Counted from the stretch's first letter, positions 1 through 12,582 are shown. The stretch is 64,000 nt of DNA from Ceratopteris richardii (GCA_020310875.1 CM035433.1:111476806-111540805); one strand, 5' to 3'. The notes: a model not told the origin generated them from the letters alone. Program-made: numbers and translations.

Positions 1-2050
1 TTTTTGGTTATAGTGCTGAAAGTAAGGGGTGCCATTTGTACCATCCATTGACGAACACAACTATTATGAGTCTAGATGTGGTATTTGCTGAAAATTCAGT
101 TTTCCCTCTACTTGAATGCAAAAAATAGCCAACAGTTAGCTCATAAGATATGTTCGATACATTCATGCCTTTGTTCCAAAATGGTATGCTTGACTATGGC
201 CATGTAGACCAGCCAACTGAAGCTCAAAGGGATGAAAACTTCCAACAAAATAGAGCTAAAAATGCAAAGAATTTCCAGCCAAACATGGCTGAAATTTTTC
301 AGTCAAAAAATGTCGAAACTGCTGGAAATTTCCAGCCATATATGGCTGAACATTTGCAACAAAATATGGCTGAAAATGAGCATGAAATTCAGCCCACACA
401 TGATGTACATGTTGATGATGTATTACATAATGAACGCGTGTCTATCAAGAGTGCACAAAGTATTCCAAAGTGGCTGAAACGAACCTTGTAGGACAATATA
501 TTGAGTGCACCTTTACTTGGTAGTACAAGATCAAGCTGTCGCCATGCATCAAGTAATTTTGTGGATTATTCTCTTATTGCAACAGCATGTAATGAAGAGC
601 CACTTGCTTTTGAAGATGCATGTGATGATCCACAATGAGAGAGTGCTATGCAATCAAAAATGGATTCCATACATAGGAGTAGTACTTGGGAGTTATGTGA
701 ATTGCCAAGAGGAAAAAAATGACATTGTTACAAAGTGGGTTTACAAGATTAAGAGAAAATATGATGGTAGCATTGATCGCAACAAAGCTAGATTGGTCCA
801 AAGGATATGTGCAACAATATGGCATTGACTATGAGGAAACTTTTGCACCTACTTCACGCATGACTACCATTCATACCGTGGTTGCATTGGCTACCCATCG
901 AGGTTGGAAAGTGCATCAGTTGGACATAAAAATAGCTTTCTTGAATGGTGATTTGCAAGAAGAGGTCTATGTGAAGCAACCTCCTGGTGGTATGACAAAA
1001 TACATAAGCACTTGGTTGCTCTTGTCTTCACATGTAGTTCAATTGAAAGCACACTCTATGTACACAAAGATGGGGATGACCTTATAGTGCTTGTTCTTTA
1101 TGTGGATGACATACTCTTGATTGGGTCATGTGATGTAAAACTTGACATTCTTATGGATGATTTGCAGCATACTTTTGATGTCATTTATCTTGGTCTTTTG
1201 AGCTACTATCTTGGCATCCACTTTGTATCCGCTAAGGGGGGAATTGTTATGCATCAAGCAAAGTATGTTGAAAAACTCCTTCAACGTTTTGACTTTGAGG
1301 ATTGCAAGCCAATTTCCACACCAATTGAGACAGGATTTAGATTCTTAGTTGAGGATTCCAGTGATGCATTTGACACTTCTCTTTATCATCAAGTTGTGGG
1401 ATGTCTTATATATGCATGCAACACAAGGCCAGATATACAATATGAAGTTTCCCAATTGAGTCGATTCATGCATAGCCCTGGTGCTAAGCATTGGCAAGTG
1501 GTGAAATGTGTGTTTAGATATCTCAGAGGAACTTTGAGCTTAGGTCTCTTTTATGGCAAAGATGTTCATCCATGCTTGCATGCTTTTACAGATAGTGATT
1601 GGGCTGGTTTCTATGATACTCACGTGTCCACTAGGTGGTAATTGCTTTTTCCTTGGAGACTCATGCATATCTTGGTTGAGTAAGAAGCAACCTACAGTGG
1701 TGACATCGAGTTGTGAAGCTGAGTACAGGGCAGTTTTCATAGCTACAGTGGAGTGTATATGGCTGAGATGGCTATCGATGGATCTTTGCATGGAGATTGA
1801 TGCTACTATGCATATTCTCACTGATAGTCAGAGTGCATCGGCTATTGCACGGAACCCAGTGTTTCATGCACAGACCAAACATATTGAGGTGCATTATCAC
1901 TATGTGAGAGAGCACCTTCATGCAAGGGATATTGATTTGGTATATGTGCCTACATAAGATAATGTGGCAGACATATTCACCAAAGCTCTTCCACATGAAA
2001 AGTTTGAAGCTTTTCCCAAAGCTTTAGGCTTATTACCTTGTGGGGGCTGA
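1..2050 (+). pseudogene. Decayed Ty1/copia pol (integrase C-terminus, RT, RNase H)
   Basis: The window opens inside a copia polyprotein. The integrase C-terminal region (GYSAESKG, LDVVFAEN) spans about 1-130. A linker follows, then reverse transcriptase at about 700-1500 with FLNGDLQEEVYVKQPPG near 940-990 and the catalytic YVDD near 1100. RNase H follows at about 1570-2040 with DSDWAG, SSCEAEYRA, DSQSASAIARNPVFHA and the closing KALGLLP before a stop at 2048-2050. The frame is cut by several stops and frameshifts (for example near 490, 640, 1000, 1640 and 1957), and part of RT after QPPGG appears deleted. It resembles copia A, B and C downstream but looks like a different subfamily. It cannot encode a working enzyme. 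Confidence 0.9.
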
Positions 2051-2086
2051 TCTATCACTCCCTGTATGTGTTCACATCATTCGTTT

Positions 2087-2389
2087 GAGGGGGGTTTATT
2101 GCACTTATGTGTTCCTTGAGTAGCTTTGATGTGAGCCTTTTCCCTATACATGGGCACTTTTTACTCTAGTGCTAGCTAGAGGTTTTTCCCCCATGTTACC
2201 ACATACATGATTCACTCATATGTGGTAGTACTTTGTACTTAGGGATATTATTCAGCTCTTACTTCAATTCAGTTCATCGTCAATAGAGAGAGCTATTCTA
2301 GCCATCCGTCTTCTCTGTGTGTCTTGTTGTGTTTGTGCTCCTTGTGTGTGCTTCTCATGTGTCTCTCATAATTCTACACACACCCAACA
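2087..2389 (+). repeat. Polypurine tract and probable 3' LTR of the left-edge copia element
   Basis: A purine run (GAGGGGGG) at 2087-2094 lies just after the pol stop, as expected for a PPT. The LTR is read as 2100-2389, starting TGCACTTATG and ending CCCAACA, about 290 bp. The partner LTR is outside the window, so the ends rest only on the TG...CA rule and the PPT position. Confidence 0.55.
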
Positions 2390-3239
2390 ACATTATCATA
2401 ATGTTAGGGATAAAATTACAAGCAAGGACAGTGAACTCTCATATGTATCCACTCAACAACAATGCACATATTTAATGACCAAAGCATTGGATGGAAAAAA
2501 AGTAGCAGGTTTAGAGCTATGATTGGACCACAAGAAATATTGAAGGATTGAAGACTCAAGGTTCTTAGCCTTGATTGAGTTTTGTTGCTGCATGAACCAA
2601 CCCTAAGAGCTTGACCAATGCACATAGGATTTCTCTTGATACATGAGTCAAAAATGAACACCCATGTATCTATGTTCTCTATCATAGTAATTTGTGTGAA
2701 GTCTATCAAGTTCTCTGACTCATTTCTCTGTCTATATTTACTGATTTCCCAATCTATTGATTGGAATACAAAGCTACGGTTGTGTTAAGCAAGTCCACAA
2801 AGTTCTATAGTTTTTGGATCTATAGATCATGAGTTATGAGTAAATATAAGTGATTGTGTCTATGTATGTCCTTCCTCCTGAAAAAGTCAAGATTACCCCC
2901 TTGACTTCTTATGCACATTGCTCCCATTATAGTCATCCTAAATTCATGAAATAACTTGGTATAGCTCACTCAACACTTCATTTGAATGTGTGGAAATTTT
3001 CTTGGGTCATTTGCTACCAAGTTGTGAACTCTAAGTAAAATATTGAGTGCCTTGTTTCATAAATAGAAGGTTTTCTTGAAGTGGTGTGTACAGAAGTTAT
3101 TTATTTTGACATGATGTTTAGGAATGATGTTCCAAAGTACTATGGTGGTATAAATGCATCTTAAGGAGTCGATTAAGGTTCTTGCATGTTATTTAGGCTA
3201 GTCTAGAGTAAGATTTTTCCAAGACCCTCTTATCTCTAT
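2390..3239. other. Unassigned AT-rich sequence
   Basis: No frame, repeat or motif that I recognise occurs between the copia LTR and the coiled-coil remnant. The short open frames here have no family signature. Confidence 0.5.
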
Positions 3240-3960
3240 ACATTATCCATTACCCCTCACAAAAGAATATGAGTATGCTCATATAGAAAAAATTGATTCA
3301 AAGTTTTTAGTGAAAAATTATGATCAACTTGTATAGTTGTAGAGTCATGCAAAGAAATCCAAGAAAGAACTAGCAGACCTCATGATAGAAATGGATTCTT
3401 TAATGTCAGAGAATGCAACATGGAAATCAAAGGTTAAAGAAATCACTCAAGATAATGAGAGGATGAAGATAGAAAATGCATACTTAAAAAATAAATGTGC
3501 ATATATCAAAGTTGAAATGGTACGCATAGCTAATAGAGCTAAATTAATTGAGACTCAAACTAAAGTATACATGGATGAAGCCAATTCATTGAGACATTGG
3601 AATAAAGAATTGATGACATCACTACTTTTGAATCAACCTATGGAGACCACAAGTGGTGATAATGAAGAGCTACAAGCCCTGAGTAAACAAGTTGAAGATT
3701 ATCAAGTTTATCTCAATACTAAGAAGACATAGAGAACTCAACTGGAAGCCAATTATCATGAAGATATGCATGAACCAAAGAAACAATGGGATGAATCATT
3801 GAAGGTCTATTTAGAGCATTGCAACCAAGATTATGAGAAATTGAAAGAGATTTGTGAAAGCAAACTCCAAATAGAGAAAGATCTAGAAAAGTAGAAAGAA
3901 AAATTAAAAGAAAAAGATCAGATCATCCTAGACTTGCAAGAACAACTTGAGCAAATGCAA
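3240..3960 (+). pseudogene. Broken coiled-coil protein frame, unknown family
   Basis: The plus-strand translation is rich in E, K, Q, L and M with heptad-like spacing. The longest piece is 116 codons at 3382-3732. The same frame can be read upstream (PLPLTKEYEYAHIEKID from about 3250) and downstream to about 3960 (LQEQLEQMQVQK), interrupted by stops near 3340, 3730 and 3890. The composition predicts a long coiled coil. I do not recognise the family; it could be a decayed gene fragment or part of a transposable element. Its right end abuts sequence resembling the end of a gypsy-E-type LTR. Confidence 0.5.
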
Positions 3961-3974
3961 GTGCAAAAATGTTT

Positions 3975-4125
3975 TTTTCCTTGGTCTTTTTGGCAAACAC
4001 TCTCCCCTCTCAAGAATGTCATCCTTGATAGACCCTTGTGGTATGGGGTGCTCTATGTAATACTAAAGTATTTCTATTGCCAGTTCTCATTCCTTGATTT
4101 GGAGACCCCTTGCTACATCTACTTC
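3975..4125 (-). other. 3' terminus of the old gypsy-2 element: LTR end, PPT, start of 3' UTR
   Basis: Read on the plus strand, the end of an LTR-like stretch (CCTTGGTC...GGCAAACA) is followed by CTCTCCCCTCTCAAG and then by sequence matching the equivalent part of element E at 22,828-22,900 (GTC-TCC-TGA-AGACC-TTGT...TCTATGTA-TAC). This marks the PPT and first bases of 3' UTR of a second, older member of the E lineage. Only about 20-30 bp of its LTR can be matched; the rest seems replaced by the coiled-coil remnant. The alignment was made by eye. Confidence 0.5.
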
Positions 4126-7100
4126 TAATATCTACCAATCGATGGTGTTAGAGATGTTTGGTTGAGGCAACCTATAATGAATTGAATCAATGGCTTGCTC
4201 ACAAGAGAATAGTTGCAAGAGATGTGTTGGTTTGGTTATGAACACCTCATAGTGGTATTCCCAAAATCCTATGGTGAACATGTCTTCCAATGTCTCTTTG
4301 TAACTGGCTAGGAGATACTTCATCCTACAATTTCATAAACTAGATTCAAGTTTCGATGCTCAAAAACTGGAGTGGACACGTGAGATGCCCTAACATTGAA
4401 TGTTTTACACATAACTTTCATAAGATTGAAGATCTTCAATAATATACTAGTAGTGACATTGGGCATCATTCTCAGCCTTGGTATTTAGTGGCGGATAGTA
4501 GCTATCATTTATGTGATCATTGGCAATCATTGTGGAGGTGCGAGATATGGGTAGTTAACCCAATCTACACATCATGCATTCTTTTTTACTTTGATGGCAA
4601 ATGCTAGCCATGATGGAAGCCTTGGGATGAGTCCATAGCATGAGTTATATAGAATATGCAAGGGGGCATGTGTGCAACATCTCATGATACTCTTGTAGTA
4701 ATTGGGACCTCCAGTTAGGTTGAAATATTGTGCCTCTTTGTGCCACTTCAAGAAGGTCCTCCAATTCAAATTGGGTGGAAAAATTTGGTAGTTTTCCTAT
4801 AATCTGTTGAATCTTTGTGTTGTAGTATTAAAAGGAGTATCAGAAGTTAGAATAAGCCTACAAGGAGCCACATTCTAATTGTAATATAGTCTCCTAGATA
4901 GTCACCATGGCCAATACATGTAGTTCAACTTGTTCAACTTGGGTCCTACCAATCTCCTCCGCTTGCTTAATCCATGTAGGTTTAGGTAGTTCATACGTAT
5001 CATTGTCTTCATCGATGAATCATCCCCTAGTGCTTGTTGTGGTTCATAATCTTCTTCAAATGATTGTTCTACTAGGATTCCCATAGTCTCTTCTACATTT
5101 GGTGCCTCTGGTGGGGATGCATGTCTCTCATATTATTGTATTCGGGTTTGCATTTCTATAATCTGTCTTTGTAGGTTGGCAATGTCAATTGACTCTACAG
5201 TCATAAGGGTAGGTTTTGGGATACTCGTTGGTGGTGGGGGCAGTCCTGCAGGTTGTTCTGTTTGTAGTTTTGTGAGATCCTCCATCAGTTTTTCATGTGC
5301 TTCCAGATGGTTAGTGTAATCTTCTAATATGATATGTATACTTTCTAGAGTGACTGCATGAAACTTAGTGGGGCTAATAGGCTCCCTTGGTGTATCCTCT
5401 ATAGTATCCTCAAATTTATCTGTGTTTTCTTTCTATGATCTCTGATTCTCTTCCTTTTCTACGACTGTCTCCTCAAGAATGCTATATTACGGGTTAGTTT
5501 GGTGTTTCTCTCCATGTGTATGTGTAATTATTCTTCCATTTTGTTGAAAACATGTTTATTCTATTCTTACACTTGAGTTTCTAGTTGTACATGCACCTAA
5601 TGGAGAGCAATATATTGTTCTTGTATGATCTCATTGGTGGTAATCATGCTGATATTCTCTCTTGGAGCTAAGTGGATTGATCTTGTAACATCATATTGCA
5701 TTGTGAAAGCAATGAATACTCTTGGCATAATTGGTTTGTGCATTTAATCATCATTTTTATAGCCAAATTAATATTGGATATAGTGTGTGGTGTGTTATAT
5801 GGAGGGGGGTGGGGACATGGATGGGTACTTGGGATGCAAAAGGAAAAACAATAGTGGGGTGGAGCTGATGTTGGTGGAGGGGAGATTGGGGATTGTGGAA
5901 GTGTGGGGGATGGAGGAGGTGATGTGAGTGGTCATGATATGTCCATGGGGTCGGATGTGGTTGTGTGTATCATGCCAATCTTGAAAAGTGATCACGTGGG
6001 TGAAGTGTGTGATGATGTGTGTGATACTTGAAAAAAATTGTGATGAAGTGAGAACACGTTGAGTATCGAGTGGTAGATAGAAAGGACCATGATGAACTTG
6101 TGAAGAAACAAGAGTGTCCTAAAATAAAGGACATGCAGATTGTGGATTGCAAAGGCTTGGAAATGGAGCAAAGGAGGGTTGGAGAGGAGGTGCATATGGT
6201 GCGGTTGTTAGTCAAACATAAGATGCAGTGGAGGTGGAGTAGAAAATTAATGGTTATGATAGTATGTTCAATGGCGTAGAAAGACTAGCATTATACAAGG
6301 GATTTACATGGGAAGAAAAGATTTGAGAGTGAGAAGATGGGCTACAAAACTCAAAGCTTGGGGTGGGAATAGTGATAGGTACAAGATGGCCGATGATGGT
6401 TGTTTTGATGGCAGTGGTTAAGATTGGTTTTGGAGTTCCTAAGGGGGACATTACATGGGTGGGAAATGGAGGGTGTGTGAAGAGTTGTCTGGAACGTGGT
6501 TTCTATCAATTGACTAATGGCTTCAATGGTGGAAGTTTTTACAATTGAGGTAGTAGGGGTGGCCATAAAAGAAATGGTGGGGATTACAAGGATTTGGATG
6601 GTTTTTCTTGAACAGGGGAGATTTCTAACTCTTCTAGCATCATATGATACATTGGGTTTCTTGATTATATGGTTGAGATCCATGACTAATCCTATTGCTT
6701 CTGCTAAGGCTCATATGGATTTGATGAAGGTGGGGTCCACACCACCTTCTTCAAGAAATTTCTCTAACACTACTTAACTTTGTTGTTCTAGTAATCAACC
6801 ACGGGATCAAATGTCTTGCATAGTTTTATGTAATCATTTGAGAGTTTTTGTATATGCTAGTTCACCTTCTTCTTCATGATTGCTCTACCACTTGTCTTCA
6901 TCCTCATACCTAGGTGACTCATGTTCTTCATCCGATGGGATTGGACACTCTTCCTTGATATGTTGTTGTCTTGCATGTCTTCCAAATGGGCCCATCGTAT
7001 CTTTCCCTTCTCGATCTTCTGATACAAATTCCACACTTGACAATGGGAATACAAGAGTGTCATGCAAGACTTACTCAAAGTCAAAGGTATCCATGTCATC

Positions 7101-8340
7101 TAGTCCTTTTGTTACTAGAAACTCGAATTTTTGGGTGAGAGGTGGAGCCAATGGCTGGGTTGCTACTACTTCCCCTATGGTTGGTGCACTCTGAGATTGA
7201 GTTAGTCCTGGGAGGTGAATAGTGAACCGTGGAATGGTTGTTGATGCAGTTTTGGGGGACACTTCTCGAGTGGAGACAACACCTGTTTGTTGTTGATATG
7301 AGATCGTTCCACACATATGCTTTGGTTGAGGGGCTAATAAGGACCTTCTTTGTCGAAAAAGTTGCAATGCACTCAAGTTAGTGCTCACTCTATTGGAATG
7401 TCATGCACCTATCACTTATAGATGATCCTTGTAACACCCATTCTGAGCTTGTTTATGATGCCAATGTGCATTAGGTGCATAGAGATCGTCCATGATCCAA
7501 TGAGAAAGATTTATATTGATCTTTGTTGATTTTGCTAAGTATAAACTGAACCAAATCTTCTTATGAGGTTGTGTGAAGCGATCTTGCCCAAGAAAGGTGA
7601 AATATTGCATGGAAGTTTGTAGAGGTACTGACAAACCTGGCATGATGGGGATCATCGGATTGATCTTGAATATCAGGTATTTGTGTTTACTTACTCATAG
7701 GAACATGAGTGCCTCTCATATTTAGAGCTTTGTGGACCAACATGTGCGATAGCTTAAATCATTTTGGTTCCTAGTCTAGTAGTAATTATGGAATGACGAA
7801 CATGCCAAGAAATTCTTTATCAACCCCTGGTTGTAGAGTCTAAACTAGGTAATAACAACTCATAAAGTCGGGCTTTGGTAATGGCACATAGAAGTAATCA
7901 AGTAGTCTTGCTCGCTTCTAGATGTGCTGCAAATCATCGGAGTTCTTTAATTGCTCAATTCCTCAGGACAAGAATTGGAAGCAGCCCTAGGTGTTGTTGA
8001 ACTCACATTTTGATTCCTAGATGTAGTGGGCATGCGCTAGGGGTCTAGCTAACTGGTGAACTCTCTCATGTTCTTCCTAATGGAGGGTTCACGATGGGAA
8101 TGGTACCTTGAAAGTTTGGGAATTAAGGGGGTACTTTTGCGAGGTATTCTTTGATGGGCAAAGTACTAATGTCAGTCTATCTTGAACTAGATCTTGCTTC
8201 TTCCATTGCTGATTGGTACTTGTAAGTGCTTTGTAAATTTTCTATGACAAGGAAAAATACATTAGTATTGCCAAAATAACCTAGAAAGACCTTGGTCCCT
8301 TTCCAATAGTGATATGCTTCCCTTGTATCCCTATTTTGTG
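4126..8340 (-). pseudogene. Decayed minus-strand coding region of unknown type inside the gypsy-2 3' end
   Basis: Minus-strand translation gives long stretches with few stops. They include acidic and proline-rich parts near 5,100-5,500 (LPPPPTSIPKPTLMTVESID), a 105-codon piece at 7071-7388 and a 79-codon piece at 7416-7655 (PGLSVPLQTSMQYFTFLGQD). Together they look like one or two decayed proteins of over 1,000 residues, read in the same direction as gypsy-2. Element E has only about 970 bp between its stop codon and PPT, so this 4.2 kb is extra. It may be an inserted older element or an additional 3' ORF of gypsy-2. I recognise no catalytic motif and assign no function. Confidence 0.4.
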
Positions 8341-8658
8341 TGATAGTGATCCTTGAAGTTCATGTGAAAGTGCAAGTCACCATGCTACCTATATGCATAC
8401 TTGAATGATCTCAGCATGGTTTTGATGATGCATCAGTATAGTATAAGGTTTTTCAGGATAATAGTTTATTACAAGGTTTTTTGACTTTGAATGATTCCCT
8501 TATGAGATTAAAAGAGATATTTATGGGTTGATACACTTATTAAGATCTTGTGATCTCATTTGGTCTTGGAATTGTTTAAGTACCCATTTCCAAATTGTTC
8601 TAGAAACAAAATTATATGATTTTTCAAATACAAAACCTACCTTTTTAGATGTATGATG
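7804..8658. repeat. Flank of copia D, first copy of a tandem segmental duplication
   Basis: About 850 bp here is repeated almost identically at 13,951-14,799, in both cases directly before a copia D LTR. Because non-LTR flank is copied together with the element, the two copia D copies arose by tandem duplication and not by two insertions. The sequence shared by both copies starts at GCCAAGAAATTC. It ends with TGATG (8654-8658), the copia D target duplication. Confidence 0.9.
8345..8658 (-). pseudogene. End of gypsy-2 polyprotein tail (KWVPK-type motif) and 3' UTR
   Basis: Minus-strand translation at about 8525-8600 gives TIWKWV(L/P)KQF followed by a stop near 8521. This corresponds to the last motif of element E (TIRKWVPIRR, about 23,870). 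Downstream bases 8345-8500 share blocks such as AAGTATGCAT with the E 3' UTR. The fragment is the left half of the gypsy-2 tail into which copia D inserted; the right half resumes at 35,571. Confidence 0.55.
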
Positions 8659-9341
8659 TGTAAGACAATAGTTACGCAATATAACACAGGAGCAGTAGTA
8701 GAGAAGATAACAAATATAGGAGAATCTCAACAATTTTCTACTAACAGCAAGTACAAAGATGATGGCGTTGTCCACCCGTGCACTCTAAAGGTAGAGCTTA
8801 AATGGTGATCTAGACAACTCTAGATAGGGAGATACAAGGTAGAGGTATGCTGGCTCAACTGGATGTCTCACGTAGTGCAGAAGTCATGTATATATAGGAT
8901 CATGGGTGGCCTTCTGTGGATGGCTATACATGGGTGGTAGAGCGTGGGCGGCCACCGCCCGTGTAAATCCCATACACGGATTAGACCGGTTGAACCGACC
9001 TAACAAATATAAATGATTTTTGACTCCCATAGGGAATATTCCATGGAATATTCCCTTTATCGTCGCATCGGGGGCGCTGCCCTCGGACCCCCACTAGGGG
9101 GCCCGTTGGCCCCCTTGGACCCCCAACTGGGGCTGCTCCCCGCTACCCCGGACCCCACAATTGGGGACCCTAGTAACTCCCTTTCCTTACAATACCTTAC
9201 ATGGTCCAATATGACCTTCATCCAACATGCAAGTTGGGATTCCCATCATTTGGGTAATGCACACTTGGCTTCTCCTCATAATGGGGGCCTTAAAAAATGT
9301 GCATACAATCATGAGGGGTAGACATTGATCATATACTAACA
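8659..9341 (-). repeat. Copia D1 left (3') LTR
   Basis: A 683-bp LTR starting TGTAAGACAATAG and ending ATACTAACA. It contains a TATA-like stretch (TATATATA, 8889-8896, either strand), a 22-bp perfect palindrome at about 9034-9055 made of two GGAATATTCC blocks around ATG-type centre bases, and a GC-rich block at about 9065-9165. Confidence 0.92.
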
Positions 9342-9351
9342 CCCCCCCTCA
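9342..9351 (-). other. Copia D1 polypurine tract
   Basis: CCCCCCCTCA on the plus strand, a purine run on the element's sense strand, sits directly inside the 3' LTR. It is the expected primer for plus-strand DNA synthesis. Confidence 0.85.
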
Positions 9352-9369
9352 ATGTTTACCGATGAAAAG

Positions 9370-11010
9370 TCAAGTAGGTTTCGATCCTATGCCCATCTGT
9401 TGAAGATGCCTATTAAGCTGCTCTCTTCCAAGTGCTTTAGTGAATATGTCAGCATAATTTGCCTCTGTTGGGCAATATTCTAGCTCCACAATTTCATCTT
9501 CAATTAGCTCATGAATGTAATGGTACTGTACTTCTATGTGCTTGGTGCGAGCATGAAATACTGGGTTCTTTGCAATAGCCATACAACTTTGATTATCACA
9601 CTTGAGTACAGTCACCATATTTGATGGAAAGCCTAGATCTGCAAGAATTCTCCTTAACCAGACTGCCTCACAAGAAGCAAAACAAGTTTCTTTGTACTCT
9701 GCTTCATTGGAGGAGAGTGCGAGATTTGGTTGCTTTCTACTTACCCAAGAAAATATTCCTGAACCAAGTGAGAAACAATATCCAGAAAGTGATTTTCTAG
9801 AATCACAATCTCCAGCCCAATCTGAATCACAATATCCTTGGAGTGTATCACCTGTGGTATAAAAAATACCAAAATCCAAGGTTCCTGCAATGTACCTTAG
9901 AATTCGCATTCCAGCATTCCAGTGACTCTTCTTAGGTTTGTTGGAAAACCTGTTTAATACTCCAAAAGCATAGCAAGTGTCTGGTCTAGTGTTGCACAAA
10001 AAAATAAGACTTCCAACGAGCTTCCTATACTTCTTAGCATCTACATCAGGCATGTTATCATCCATAGATAGCTTATGATTTACCTCCATAGGTGTGCTAG
10101 TTGGCTTGCAGTCCATCATTCCAAATGCCTGGAGAATTTCTTTGGCGTATTTTTGTTGTGAGATGAAAATGTCATCCTTCCTTTGCCATACTTCAATTCC
10201 CAGACAAAAATGGAGTAGACCTAAGTCTGTCATTTCAAACTCAGTTCCCAAGCTGATCCGAGTTTGATTGATGAGTTCCTGATGATCTCCTGTAATGATC
10301 AAATCATCTACATATAGAATGACAACAACTAGCTTGCTATCCCTTTTCGTTACATACAAGTTAGCATCAGAAGTACTTCTTTCGAAACCCATATTTTTGA
10401 AAAAACGATATATCCATTGGTACCAAGCCCGTGGAGTTTGCTAAAGTCCATACAAAGCTTTCTTCAACCTGCAAACTTTATTTTCTGAATTGCGCACCTC
10501 ATTGGGCACCTCAAAACCTGGTGGTTGAGATACATATACCTCCTCCTTGAGGTGACCATTCAAAAATGCAGATTTGACGTCCATCTGGAAAATAGGCCAG
10601 GCCTTTTCTGCAGCTATTGCAAGTACCGTCCGAATAGTTGTCATGCGTGTTGTTGGTGCAAACGTTTCTTGAACATCAAATCCTTCGATCTGTGAAAAAT
10701 TTTGTGCAACTAATCTTGCCTTATACTTTTCTAATGTTCCATCTGCTTTATACTTAGCTTTCCAAATCCATTTAGTACCTAATACCTTCTTCTTTGGCGG
10801 AAAGTCAACTAGATCCCATGTATCATTTTTTAGTATACTATCATACTCAGACTGCATAGCCACTCTCCAACCCAGATCATCAAGCGCTTCTTCAATAGTG
10901 CTAGGTTTCTTTACCGAACCCATGATATCTGCCATTAGATCCATGTTAACAATGTGTTCTGAGGCTCTTCTTTGCTCCAATATTCTCTTTGATCTTCGTA
11001 ATCCATCCAA
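9370..11010 (-). pseudogene. Copia D1 reverse transcriptase and RNase H
   Basis: Two open pieces cover the end of pol. The 189-codon piece (10,441-11,010) holds the RT start with [28 protein letters not shown] and [20 protein letters not shown]. The 340-codon piece (9370-10,392) holds YVDDLIITG, CLGIEVWQ and LVGSLIFLCNTRPD, then RNase H with DSDWAGD, LSSNEAEYKE and DNQSCMAIAKNPVFHARTK, closing at KALGREQLNRHL before a stop. They are separated by a stop near 10,441 inside the ALYGL-(K)-APRAWY segment. Key catalytic residues are visible, but the polyprotein is split, so it is probably inactive. Confidence 0.92.
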
Positions 11011-11085
11011 GGATGATTCTGGTACATCTACATGTGGATTGTGATCATCAAAGAGTTGTTGTGCCCACTTCGACAGTGGCTTATG

Positions 11086-12464
11086 CTATGCAGCTACAAC
11101 TGGTTGGCTTTTTATTGAGGATATTGCTTCATCAGATGTTTCCTCCTCCTCAACTTTAACCTGTCTTTTGATAGGAACAAGGTGATATATTTCTCTGTTT
11201 GATGAGATAGTAGATTTACCTTTATCTTCTGCTAAGTGTGGTCGTTCATCAAACACCTCATCTCGGCTGACAAAAATCTTCCTTGCCTCGGGATCCCACA
11301 ACGTGTATACTTTAGACTCTTCACTATATCTTAGGAAGACACTTTTTGCTTTTTGAATCCAACTTTGAACTTGTTGAATCAGGAATATGTGCATAACAGA
11401 AACAACCAAAAATTTTGAAATGCAAAATTGAAGGCTTTTTACCAGAATATGCTTCTTGAGGAGTCATCCCCTTCAGTGCTTTTGTGTAGCTTCAATTGAG
11501 GATGTAGACAGCTATATTGACTGCTTCTGCCCAGAATGGATCAGGCATGTCTTAAGCCTTTAACATACAACGAGCCATTTCAACTACTGTCCTGTTCATG
11601 CGCTCAACAATGCCATTTTTGTTGAGGTGTATGAGCTGTGGTAAGTTGCCTTTTCACACCATGCTCATTACAGTAATTATTGAATTCTGTTGACAAGAAT
11701 TCATCTCCTCTATCTGTTCTGAATTTCTTCAGTTTCCTTACTAATTCATTTTCCACATACTTATGCCACGTTTTAAATTTTTCAAAAGCATCAGCCTTCC
11801 CTCGAATGAAATAAACCCACATCTTTCTACTATAATCATCGACTAACAGCAAAAAGTAGAAAGATCCTCCTAAAGAAGGTGGAGACATTTTACCGCAGAG
11901 ATCAGCATGTACCAACTCTAGAGGAGCTTGAGATCGATTGCTGGTCTCTCTTGGAAATGCCTTTCGTTGTTGCTTGCCCATCATACAAGCTTCACAAGGT
12001 TCCTGCAACTCTGAAATGCAGGCAAATGAGCAACCATCCCTGTTCTTTGCATCTCCTTCAAAACTGCAAATCTGAGATGCCCAAATCATTGGTGCCATAA
12101 CCTGCTTACATCTTTATCTTCTGTAGCAATTAAAGCACTTAGCTCATACAAGTTATCCCGTCGTATGCCTTTACCTACAACATTACCTAATGAATCCATG
12201 ATTTCTTCACCACTCTTACTAAAGTGAACTTTGAGTCCACGATCTGTTATTGCAGAAACTGACAACAAATTTCTTTTAAGTGTATGTACATAGAGAACAT
12301 TAGATAAATTTTTCTCAACACCTGGAGAAGTGATAAAAGAGATGGTTCCAGTTCCTTCGACTGGACACTTGGAGTCATTTCCCACCACTACATTGATGGA
12401 TTCCCGCAGAGGCACTAGGGAACCATACCAACCCTTTTTACTGGTCATATGGCGAGAAGCTCCA
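11086..12464 (-). pseudogene. Copia D1 protease and integrase, frameshifted
   Basis: The protease active site WILDSGASRHMTS reads just upstream of 12,448, followed by a 120-codon piece (12,086-12,448) ending in the gag-pre-integrase region (SRLWHQ). The integrase pieces are 11,604-12,098 (CEACMMGKQQRKAFP, LVHADLCGKM, VDDYSRKMWVYF, FRTDRGDEF) and 11,086-11,409 (C-terminal FVSRDEVFDE). Frameshifts lie near 12,090, 11,610 and 11,410. GDE replaces the usual GGE after the second catalytic aspartate. Confidence 0.88.
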
Positions 12465-12582
12465 CTATCTAAAATCCATGGTTCATCAACACGAGCTTGA
12501 GCGAATGAGCATACCTCTTCAATAGCTACCCAAAGTTCCAGCTCTGTGTTGTTTGCAGACTCTTTGTTCTTCCATGATGATT

